Below, one piece after another: positions 34,021 through 43,778 of a DNA stretch of 64,000 bases (position 1 is the first letter of the stretch; every line of letters begins with the position of its first letter). This DNA is from Trachythela sp. YZ-2020 (lineage: Eukaryota > Cnidaria > Anthozoa > Malacalcyonacea > Clavulariidae): positions 372,001 through 436,000 of the forward strand of contig JADLSH010000389.1 in assembly GCA_016169945.1 (NCBI GenBank), written 5' to 3'. The notes beneath the pieces were generated by a model. It was not told the DNA's origin. It was given only the letters and a program-made list of their open reading frames with translations, and ran no database searches. The translations under genes and the position numbers were made by a program.

Positions 34021-34136
34021 GAAAATACGAAGGCGATGGAATTAAAGAAGGATGTGTGTGCTATGCAAAAGGATTGATACAGCTAGAAAAACTTGTACAA
34101 TGCGGCGATATCACCCTTAAAGGATTCGTGAACTGA
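34005..34136 (+). CDS. Candidate 43-residue ORF, right arm
   Basis: The frame starts at ATG 34005 inside the last repeat unit and reads MRRCRRKYEGDGIKEGCVCY, then AKGLIQLEKLVQCGDITLKG and FVN before TGA. It is basic at the N terminus with four cysteines. The same frame is open in the left arm with one Leu/Met change. The length is small enough for chance. No family is recognised. Confidence 0.3.
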   Translation: MRRCRRKYEGDGIKEGCVCYAKGLIQLEKLVQCGDITLKGFVN

Positions 34137-34645
34137 GTAGTGTCAATGACTAACAAAATATGTGTGCATAGATCAACCTAAATTTATGCGCGCACGGCTC
34201 ATTGAACACAGCATGCCAAAGTAAACATCAGTAAGCATCTATAGTAAACATCGCTATAGCACGTCAAAATCAGCAATAAGTGCCTCACAAACATGTCCAC
34301 ATTTTTATCGCAAAAGGAGAGAGAGACGATTGTAATGTCATAATAAAAAGGTCTTATCAGTGCTAACTAGGTGTATATTTTGAGGATGAGTTTCTGACTA
34401 ACAAAATATGTGTGCATAGATCAAATGTTTTACTTAGACTCATGCAGCTAAGTCGGAAATCATTATTTTATATTCCAATTAGCGGTCAAAAATTATTCAA
34501 ATCCTTTGTATCTCACAGCTAAGCTAGTAAGCTAGTAATAAAACTTAGTCAGTGGGAAATCACTATTGGCTTGATAAATGCGTGATTATCAAAGTATTTC
34601 ATGTGGGGGTATCAATTTTCAACTTCGCAAGCAACAGCCTGTGCG

Positions 34646-34652
34646 TATATAG
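34646..34652 (+). promoter_or_regulatory. Possible TATA box before the 34739 ORF
   Basis: TATATAG lies 87 bases upstream of the ATG at 34739. Its mirror is present in the left arm. Confidence 0.3.
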
Positions 34653-34738
34653 CCTTAGTGCTGTGTTCACATTAGTGTGAGTAAGATCAGAAGTCTTCCT
34701 AGCATAGATACAAGACATACATATAGCTTCAAGACAAC

Positions 34739-34993
34739 ATGGATAAACGTTTACCCAATGATCGGCAATAAAAAGACCTGTTTACACTTGGCCAAATAAA
34801 ATCTCAACTCAGAATAAGCAAGCGTGGTCTCGAGCGTGGCTTGAGCGAACAAAGTATTCGCCTATCGTCATCGAAAAAACAACAAACATTAGCATGGTTA
34901 ATACAACTTAAAGTCACTACTTCGAGTCGTGCATTACATGCTAGGCTAAAAGCCTATAATGACTCTCTGAAGAAGAAAAGTATGAACAATTAA
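34739..34993 (+). pseudogene. Candidate 85-codon ORF with stop at codon 11, right arm
   Basis: ATG in a strong context (ACAACATGG) starts MDKRLPNDRQ, then TAA (34769-34771). The same frame continues open for 73 codons, reading KDLFTLGQIKSQLRISKRGL through SSSKKQQTLAWLIQLKVTTS to LKAYNDSLKKKSMNN and TAA. The stop is present in both arms. The content is basic and protein-like. It might be a decayed gene, a frame starting elsewhere through splicing, or chance. Confidence 0.3.
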
Positions 34994-35314
34994 CGAACAG
35001 TTTGCAGAATATGAACAGTGAATTGAGGGACTATATATTTATGAACAGGGCATGAATAAAAGCGTTGCTTAGGCATGTATAGTACATTTACGTAATGCAC
35101 ACTAAATATAACTAAACATGTCATTACGTCATCTTGGTTAAAATCGGAAACACGTAGTTGAACGTGCATACTTAATAATTCATGAGGGTAATTAATTCAT
35201 GAACGTACATCATTACTTCCGAATGTGGGCGGGTATTTCCGGTCATTACGTCATTGGCGGTATGACGTCATTGTCGGCATCCCTTTGCTCGGTGAATGGG
35301 GGGGGTTGCCTACT

Positions 35315-35320
35315 CCGGTC
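35315..35320. repeat. Target-site duplication, right copy
   Basis: CCGGTC directly follows the CCTACT tip. It matches the left copy exactly. Confidence 0.85.
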
Positions 35321-36482
35321 TTCCGTGGCAGGCCCACTATTCCTCTCCATCAGTGGGCCTGCACGCGGGCTATAAAATATGTCAATGGTTCCGGCCAAAC
35401 CATGTACAATCCCACTAAGCACACGTACACGATAGTGATGGCAGGCGACGTGCAAGCACTATGCCCTGGCACTGAAAAATTATATTTTGTAACAAAGTTC
35501 CTGAATCACTACATATACATCTCTACACACATTTCCTTTATTTCTATTTTTTACCACTTATATTGGTGCTATATTAATTTGCTTAGTTAAAGTTAACCGG
35601 CTTTCCAAGGAGTCTTTAACATGCAAGTCTTTGGAAGAGTCGGATTCCATCTGCCTTGTAGTTTGAGCAAACGATTTAGATTAGGTTGTCCGCTTGAGAA
35701 TTAGCCATGAACGTTGCTCCCCCTAATCGTAAGCTATGCGTACTGTAAGGTTTAGGATCGAGACCAATACTGGTTATAGCCTCCTTAATGATTTCACGCA
35801 ATCATGTGTGGCTAAGGCATTTCGAACCAAGCGCGGTAATGGCGGGGCCACGAGAAGAAGCTTGGATAGACCTGAAGATATATTCAGCGGACTGTGTGTG
35901 GATATTAGCTAAAGAAAAATAACGAAGAAGCAAAGCATGCGGACACATGTGTCTTAAACTGGTCGGAGACTGCAGAAGTAATCCATGCTGTACTAGGGCT
36001 AGGCGATGCGTTCTGAGCTGACTTATCTGTAACATTCCTCAGTATAAAAAGAACAGATCAAGCTAGCTGTGCCAGTGTATACTGTATAGTGCTTCGCGTT
36101 ATGCCGTCCTATAGCTATTTTACTCTCATGCAAATGTCTGCCGCGATTTGCATGAGCAATCACGTGCCACGTAAACATCCGAAGTAAAATTCCAAAACGA
36201 TGTTTGAATGTTGATACTCTTCTCGAAGAAAAAGGTCAATGAGAAATTTCAGCTCCTGTTCATGTTCGAAGCCTTTAAATGGTCGGAGTTTGATCTAATT
36301 GGTGTGACATACGGCAACGTAAGTGTTTGAATACTATATTAACTCCGATAATAAACATTTCAATATATTTCCTGCTTTGGACTATGTTTTAGTCATCATC
36401 AGGCATGATGCTAGGTTACATTACAGGGATATTTGTATGTGAAGATTAAGTAATTTGATATACATACATATACAATAAAGAG
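35321..36482. other. Noncoding stretch right of the element
   Basis: The first 98 bases may continue the interrupted 28825 ORF to TAA at 35416-35418. The rest shows no exon or repeat I recognise. Confidence 0.4.
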
Positions 36483-36735
36483 ATTATACATAAAAGCGCT
36501 AGGTTAAATATTATTAGGTCTTTTGATGCTTTAATTCCGTGATTAATTTCAGGTTTAAAACGTCTGATAGCAAGCGATTCTTTAAATTAAGCACCAATGA
36601 TCAGAATTGTCTATAATTGGTCCTTATTGCTTTTTAAGGAATTGTTTGCCATCAGACGTTTTAAACCTGAACTTAATCACGGAGCTAAAGCATCAAAAGA
36701 CCTAATAATATTTAACTAGCGCTTTAATGTATAAT
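36483..36735. mobile_element. 253-bp foldback MITE
   Basis: The arms, starting ATTATACATAAAAGCGCTAG, are inverted copies over more than 100 bases each (GTTAAATATTATTAGGTC and TTTTGATGCTTTAATTCCGT recur inverted on the right). Short indels separate the arms. Target duplications are unclear. Confidence 0.7.
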
Positions 36736-37611
36736 TTATTTAATATATAGCCTATGTGGATATATCAATGGATAACCAGAGCATAATAAAGTAAGACACA
36801 AAGACTCAGCAAGCTTTGTTAGGCATATTTATTACTATATAGTTTCGTACCACACTCTTCAGATAAATTGGCCTATAAATGACCTATAGCTTATGACGAA
36901 TTTTTTAAATATGCACGCAAACGGCAAAGAAAACTAATCTAATTACAAATCAAATTTACAAATTACCTCACCGCGTGAAATAGACGCATAAATTCGAATA
37001 TCACATAGGAAATCCTTATGCAATGTTATGCTATTATTGTCTATATCCCCTGAATGTCTCGCTGGTAAATGCATAAAAATTGCTCAAATTGCAAAACAAT
37101 CAAATCTCTATCGTTCAGTTACCAGTTCCAATTATTATTGAAAATACAACAGTAAATAAAATTGTCACAATGTAGTCTTGTGTTAATAACTGTTTATGTA
37201 TTGTTAGACGGCAAAGCTTAATAAATAAATGTAGTCTATACTAATACTAACTATTAAACCTAAGTAGCTGGCGCAATTTATATGATATACATTCAAAATA
37301 CACAAGAATAAAGGCCTAAAAATTTGGATAGTTCATCATTGAGATTTGAACTACTCCTTTTATACTTTCAATGCAGTTGGACAGTGTAGTATAAAGAAGC
37401 GCTATTACATAAAACAAACTACAAATAGCATGCTGTATTCGCATTCAAGGTATATTATAATATTGATTGTTGTAGAGAGTATATCGCTTCATCGCTTGTA
37501 TTGACAGTGCAAATTTAAGTTACCCATGATTATTGAAATAAAAGTATAAAACAAACAAGATTAATACAACTACAGTCATTTTGAAAAGCGAAGAGAATAC
37601 CGGTATGTCAG
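36736..37611. other. AT-rich noncoding stretch
   Basis: No exon or repeat is recognised. Confidence 0.4.
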
Positions 37612-37614
37612 TTA

Positions 37615-39858
37615 GGCCCCGTTTACACTATACCGGATCCGCATCGTCACGACATCAGTTTAAGCCGTTTTACGGCATCCCTGACCCTAGGCCAGGCGTC
37701 GGCAAACATTTTATCAAACGGGCCAACTCCGTTATTTTCCCTGAGTTGGTGGGCCACAGATAGGTGGGGCTTACAAACACGCCGTGAGTCTTCCGCGTGT
37801 AGACAATTTTGTTGAAAAGACATTACATTTTTTGCGCATAATATCTTAAAATTGTATTCATATAATTATAATCACAAAATAATCAACATTGGTGCGACAA
37901 TTCGAGCCAAACAATAACTAAAACATCTTGGCGGGCCACATAACATTACGCAGAGAAAATATTTCGCGTGCCACGCAAAATGGACTCGCGGGCCACATGT
38001 GGCCCGCGGGCCACACTTTGCCGACGCCTGCCCTAGGCTTTTGCCAGTTAGCTGATTTTGTTGAATCGATCATACTATTATAATTATGGGGGCTAAACTC
38101 GCTTTGATATTAGTCTAGGACCTGTAAAGGAGTTTGTATGCATTTCATTTAGGACAGATTATCTCAACTGTTTTAGGGTAAAATGACCATGGCGGTCAAC
38201 ATGGCATATGTGCCAAAACCCGAATCCGGGGCGAAAGTCCTGAAAATGACCACGCCCAGAAACGGCACTGTCGGCATAGCTCTAAATCCTGAACCGCCAA
38301 AGCTACAGCCTTTCTGAATTGCTTATAGTGTTTAGAATGGTTGCTTTTATGGGTGGTCACTGGAGGGTGAGATTTGTCTAGGTATCATATTTTACTAGAA
38401 AATGACTATGCACCATCCCAGGTCAACTGCTAATTATGCATCAAATTACTCATTCACCTGGCAAAGTCTATGTTTTCTTATTTCCCAAACATTTTTGTCA
38501 TAGGATGAAAAAATATGCTTATTTTAATATAATTATTATAAATTTCATAAGGAATGATATTGTTTTGTTGAGATATAACACATTTCATTTCACTTACCCC
38601 CCGCCAGAACACGATTTCAGCCATATTTTGCCTATTTGTTTGCTTTTTATTTTTTTTGTTCGCAAGTATCATCCAAATGTTCTGCTTTAACACAATGCTA
38701 GTTGACTAAAGAATAATTCAACCAAGTTTCATCGGGTTTTGGAGTAGTGCCATCTATTTTATATTCGATTTTGTGTCCTTCGACATTTCCTCAATTATGT
38801 AGCCATTGCAATGTCTCGCCGCTTCTCTGCCCGATAAATGCCACTTCTTCGTACACATCTGTATTTATATTACAGTATCCAAAAATAATTGATTGTAGAA
38901 TAGTCCCAATCGAAAATTGAAAGCTTTACTCCCATTTGGGAGTGAAAAACCTTCCCTCGTTCATCAAGAACGAGAATCTAAAACAAAAGGTTCAAAATAA
39001 TTTGAAAGTTCAATTTTCGATTGGGACTATTCTACAATCAATTATTTTTGGATACTGTAATATAAATACAGATGTGTATGAAGAAGTGGCATTTATCGGG
39101 CAGAGAAGCTGCGAGACATTGCAATGGCTACATAATTGAGGAAATGTCGAAGGACACAAAATCGAATATAAAATACATGGCACTACTCCAAAACCCGACG
39201 AAACTTGGTTGAATTATTCTTTAGTCAACTAGCATTGTGTTAAAGTAGAACATTTGGATGATACTTGCGAGGCTCGGCGATAAAGAAGCAAACAAATCGG
39301 CAAAATATGGCTGAAATCGTGTTCTGGCGGGAGTGAAATGAAATGTGTTATATCTCAACAAAACAATATCATTCCTTATGAAATTTATAATAATTATATT
39401 AAAATAAGCATATTTTTTCGTCTATGACAAAAATGTTTGGGAAATAAGAAAACATAGACTTTGCCAGGTGAATGAGTAATTTGATGCATAATTAGCAGTT
39501 GACCTGGGATGGTGCATAGTCATTTTCTAGTAAAATATGATACCTAGACAAATCTCACCCTCCAGTGACCACCCATAAAAGCAACCATTCTAAACACTAT
39601 AAGCTATTCAGAAAGGCTGCTGGCGGTTCAGGATTTAGAGCTATGCCGACACAGTGCCGTTTCTGGGCGTGTCATTTCAGGACTTTCTGATTCGCTTTTG
39701 GCACATATGCCATGTTGACCGCCATGGTCATTTTACCCTAAAACAGTTGAGATAATCTGTCCTAAATGAAATGCATACAAACTCCTTTACAGGTCCTAGA
39801 CTATATGGCTAAATTTGATGTTGTGACCATGCGTATCCGGTATTGTGTAAACGGGGCC
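37615..39858. mobile_element. 2.24-kb palindromic element with TTA ends (PIF/Harbinger-like)
   Basis: The ends GGCCCCGTTTACAC and GTGTAAACGGGGCC are inverted copies, flanked by TTA on each side (37612-37614 and 39859-39861). The arms match nearly throughout, for example GACCATGGCGGTCAACATGG at 38183 and its inverse at 39711, and the CCCAATCGAAAATTGAA block at each side of the centre near 38960. A 3-bp TTA duplication and GGCCC-type tips suggest PIF/Harbinger. No transposase is encoded. The left arm carries a nested hAT element. Confidence 0.75.
37693..38030. mobile_element. Nested hAT MITE, 338 bp
   Basis: The tips CAGGCGTCGGCAAA and TTTGCCGACGCCTG are exact inverted repeats. They are flanked by a perfect 8-bp duplication CCCTAGGC (37685-37692 and 38031-38038). 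CAG-type tips with 8-bp duplications are diagnostic of hAT. Inside are repeated GCGGGCCACA phrases. Its absence from the right arm of the host palindrome dates it after that palindrome formed. Confidence 0.9.
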
Positions 39859-40542
39859 TTAATAGCAAGTCTTCAGTGCGGCAACGCATTAAATTATTAA
39901 TTTCTATTTTAATGATCAGTTATTCCCTAATCCCTACCCAGAGGAGGTTGGGTGAGTATACCGACATGCAACGCGCCCAGGGGCGTTAATTATATATTAT
40001 CGATTTCTCGGCCTGCGCCGTCACTGTTCGACTGTTTCTCGCTGCGTTCACATCTCCAAATATTTTTAAATGGCGAATTTTCACCGGTTGTTAATGGCAT
40101 AAAAATCGAAGAAATGTTCGCTGAATGCAGTAGCCCTGCATTGATAGAAGTGCATACTAGTTGTGTTTTCAAGGTAAGATGATTTAAACACATACAGGCT
40201 CCAGTACTTTCAAAGTATTTCATATTTAAACGGCACTGATTATTCAAGTACATATTTTAATGATTATTTTCATATTTAAGAAACTATATAGCATCTACAA
40301 ATCAAGGCTTTGAAAGCTCTTAACTAAATTTGATATTATATTTCAGTGCGTAAAATTTGATTTGTTTTTATATTACTATTAAACACAGCAGTGTTTAATA
40401 GACTGATAGTAAAGTCATTTTACTTCTAGTTCGTTTACATATTCTTCCTGAACCTGTTTCTTAAATTCATGCAGTTTGTTGACCCCATTGATCAACGAGA
40501 TGGAGGTGGCCGACTATATAGGAAATTCAACAGTTAACTGAA

Positions 40543-40839
40543 ATGTTGGATGTGAAAGACACTGCTGGTGGTGACCAAATGTCTGATGACGAGGAGAATA
40601 GTGTGGATGTTATGTATCCTGAAAAGTTTGTCGTTGGATCTTGGCAAGAAAAAAGATACCAAGCCGGTCTTGCAATGTGCATGTGGAGAAGATCATCAAA
40701 CCTAGAATTGATATTCAAAGTGGAGCATGAACCAGACAATGTTCGAGACACAAATATCATTACCGACCATCGATCTGGATTACTGCTACAAACATTAATT
40801 CTAGGAAAGAATCTTAATTTATTTAAAGAGAACATTTGA
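40543..40839 (+). CDS. 98-codon ORF, possible HIRAN-like fragment
   Basis: The frame starts ATG 40543 after a possible acceptor (TTCAACAG). Residues 8-22 are acidic. The block EKFVVGSWQEKRYQAG is followed by LELIFKVEHEPDNVRDTNII. The EPDNxxDxNxI phrase resembles the conserved part of HIRAN domains, which bind DNA ends in helicases and some mobile-element proteins. The resemblance is short. It lies inside the 3.83-kb TIR element, and the frame ends without a clear partner exon. Confidence 0.3.
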   Translation: MLDVKDTAGGDQMSDDEENSVDVMYPEKFVVGSWQEKRYQAGLAMCMWRRSSNLELIFKVEHEPDNVRDTNIITDHRSGLLLQTLILGKNLNLFKENI

Positions 40840-42189
40840 AACTTTCATCCATTTGTTGCTGGCAAGAAAAAATTATGCCAGGTATAGCTTTAATTAACCA
40901 CCATGGTTATCTAAGGGACTGTTCATTATTTATGAGGGGGTATGCCAGAATTTTAAAAATGGTTTCTGGGGGTGAGCCAACATAATTATAAATTAGGAAA
41001 GGGGTAGACCAACCCAAATTTTAAATCTCACTTGTCTTGCAATTTATCAGTACATCAAAATGGCTGAAAATACCATTTCAGAGGGACTAGATTTCAAAAT
41101 GGGGGAATGCCCCCAGACTTCCTTGTTGGGTGGTACCTTATGTACAACATACACTGATTACCTTCTGTTTTGGTCACCCTGCATCCTATGCCTCTGGTAT
41201 CACAGCAATAGTTTTATCATTTATAATATTATCTCAATATAGTATTTAAATGGTTTGCTTAATTAATGCAGCTGCAACTGTAACAGGGGGGGGGCATGAA
41301 TTTGTGTCCAATGACAAGGGATGGGCTGCAAAAATTAAACCATTGTTATTGGGTGGGTCAAGATAATAGTTTAGTTTTATGTTTATTGTGTTTACTACTC
41401 TGAGGTGGACAGAAAAGCCTTAACAGGTTTTGCAATCCAATTGACAAAGGTTCCGAGGGTGAGTTAGTCAAGGTTAATCCCTAAGGGTTAGTTTTTAGTG
41501 AGGGAGGAAAACCGGAATACCTGGAGAAAAACCCTTGAAGCACAGAATAGAACCAACCAATCTCAACTTACAGGAGTTTATCAAGGACACTGGCATTACC
41601 TGAGTAAATCTGTGCCCTCGACATGCTGTATAGCCGGTTTAACCCAGAGGAAAGGGGGAGTGTGCTAATCGCATCTGCAACCCATTAACCCATACTTCCC
41701 AAAATAGATACTATCAATCAATTACTGGCCCACCCCCCTTCTAAATAATGAACGGTCCTTCGTCGTTGCAGTACTTAATCCATACTTATATAATCGATAC
41801 TATACTGTATCTATGTAGCTTGCAGATAGTCTTTTTCGTACTGTACAACTGACAAGTAAAATCAATAGACTATTATGCCAATGTAACTATGTTCTAAATT
41901 AACTACACCCAGGGCAAAAGGTTGAACAAACTTTTTTATATCCTAAGATGTAAGTTAGCTACATAAATGTTTGAAGTGGTTTTCTCTAACTCGTTTGCCT
42001 AACTAATCATTAAATAATGCATTTCCAATAAATATACACAGACAATTGGTTTAAAAAATGATTTATTTAAATTCAAACCATACTAAAAAACTGTTGCATC
42101 ATTTCATTCCACCAATATGCATGGATTAAGCATATATGGTAAAAGATACGAAAATGGTGCTTTTACTGTATGCCGGTCATTTTCATTCC

Positions 42190-42408
42190 ACCAATACACA
42201 TGGATAACATAAGGTGGATTAAGGGGGAAAGTTACCTTGATTTATACCCTTGTGAAAGATGCAGCCTTTTGAATGATGTTAGTAATGATGGCAATGTGAT
42301 CAAGTACCCCTGTTACTTGCAGTATGTGTTAAGAGACAAAGTTGTAACTGCATGGGGCTGGAAAAGCCCAAATGAACAGGACTTTACCTGGTTAATGATT
42401 GTGTGGTA
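42190..42408 (+). CDS. Possible exon, unnamed
   Basis: The frame reads RWIKGESYLDLYPCERCSLL and on to DKVVTAWGWKSPNEQDFTWL. It ends at a good donor (GTG followed by GTAAGTGTG). CERC may coordinate metal. It lies within the 3.83-kb element. No family is recognised. Confidence 0.3.
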
Positions 42409-42494
42409 AGTGTGTAATAATAATAATTACAGCATTTAGTATGCATTTTGCACAGCCTCAATGCGTTTACAATGTTAAGAACATTACAGTCTAC

Positions 42495-42735
42495 CTAAAA
42501 ATTAAATATATTTACAACAAGCTTCAAACATTGGTGGTGTTGAAGGAGGTGGTGGTATTGATGTTCCCTGAATTCTGATTCCATAATTGTTTTACCAGAA
42601 TTGGCTTGTCTTCTATTTATCACAAGTTCTGCTAAACTGTCAGACAATGTCAGACCATAATGGTTTTTTTCTGCATCTTCAAATGTTGCAAACTTTTTTC
42701 TGTATACAATATTTACCTGCGACCTCAGACGGGAA
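42495..42735 (-). CDS. Possible exon, unnamed, minus strand
   Basis: The frame reads NIVYRKKFATFEDAEKNHYG, then LTLSDSLAELVINRRQANSG, to a TAG at the left edge. A possible acceptor (GAGGTCGCAG) lies at 42737. It faces the 42190 frame. The composition is protein-like, but no family is recognised. Confidence 0.25.
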
Positions 42736-43778
42736 TCTATATTGAGAGCATAAAACAACAGAATAAATTAAGGATACAAAGAGTATGTTAAATTTTTTAT
42801 GATAACATAATTATCCTAAATCTCATTTCAATTTATAATGCCTAGTCTTATTTTAATTTCTTTATACATAAAAAGGGCATAATATAGACATGCATATAAA
42901 TATGGCAGCACATCCAACACCCATATTTTTTCCTATAAATAAATCAATACTGTATATGCATTATACAGTATGTTGCCATATTGATACGCTGTAAGCATAT
43001 ACTGTACTTTCAAATGCTGTACTGTCTGTATTACAGTACATACAACTATGATGAGCATTTTTTAAATATATTGAATAACAAAAATCAGGTGGGAATAGAT
43101 ATAAGAATATAGGACACAAAACACAAAAAATTGCAACATATTGCAACAAGTACAAATTTTAACCCATTAGAAGCATTCTGTAAGCTCTAAAATTTTGATC
43201 CCTATCCAACCAAATCTCAAAGGTAACGTTTAACTTAAAACACATAGTAATATATATGTACATGTTCCACAATTATAAAAAAAATAGTGTTTCATACAGC
43301 GATTTTCGGCGCGCCATTCTGATTACAATGCGGTCTATTCCCGCCATCAGCGGCAAAATATAGCAAAAGTAGCCCATTTCAAAAGTAGGTAATCTTTGTT
43401 TTAAAGTATCAATAGAAAGAGCAACTCTTCCTCAATTCAATGCTGTGGTTTGTATTACTTTTCCTTGGAACACAGAAATTATTACCTCATGCAGATTTCA
43501 AAGCTATATGTGCCGTGACCCGTAACAAGGGTTAATACAATGCGTGATTAGCATAACTAAAACAAGCTAAATAAATCAAACAAGACAAAAATCGTTAAAT
43601 TAGATTCATTGATAAAAAATTATTGAAACATACCTTCAAAAATACGATAAATTCCAAGCTAAAACTCGCAATATTTCTGAACAATTTTTCAACAAACTTT
43701 CGTCGAAAATTTTTATTTTGAATAATAATCAACGCAATGCATTCTGGTATACTCACCATTCCTCCTCTGATCCCTACC

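Larger units (their letters stand above)
29243..35314. mobile_element. 6.07-kb palindromic element with 6-bp target duplication
   Basis: The element begins AGTAGGTAACC and ends GGTTGCCTACT. It is flanked by CCGGTC on both sides (29237-29242 and 35315-35320). The two arms, about 2.85 and 3.17 kb, are inverted copies differing by only scattered single bases and 2-bp indels (for example GGAATTAATG versus GGAAGTAATG near the tips). The length difference comes mainly from extra copies of a 21-bp repeat at the axis. Each arm has a zinc-finger gene reading outward and two smaller candidate ORFs. A 6-bp duplication and AG/CT tips are hallmarks I associate with Polintons, but none of their genes is present. 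It is best described as an unassigned or non-autonomous element. Confidence 0.9.
39939..43769. mobile_element. 3.83-kb TIR element with 9-bp target duplication
   Basis: CAGAGGAGG at 39939 and CCTCCTCTG ending at 43769 are inverted tips. The similarity continues inward through GGTGAGTATACC and ATGCA. ATCCCTACC flanks both sides (39930-39938 and 43770-43778). A 9-bp duplication fits MULE or Merlin types. Open frames at 40.5 and 42.2 kb (+) and 42.5 kb (-) may be its gene remnants. No DDE motif was seen. Confidence 0.65.

Noticed and set aside
29243..35314. Classifying the palindrome outright as a Polinton
   Set aside because: Only the 6-bp duplication and tips agree. None of the Polinton core genes is present, and the element is much shorter.
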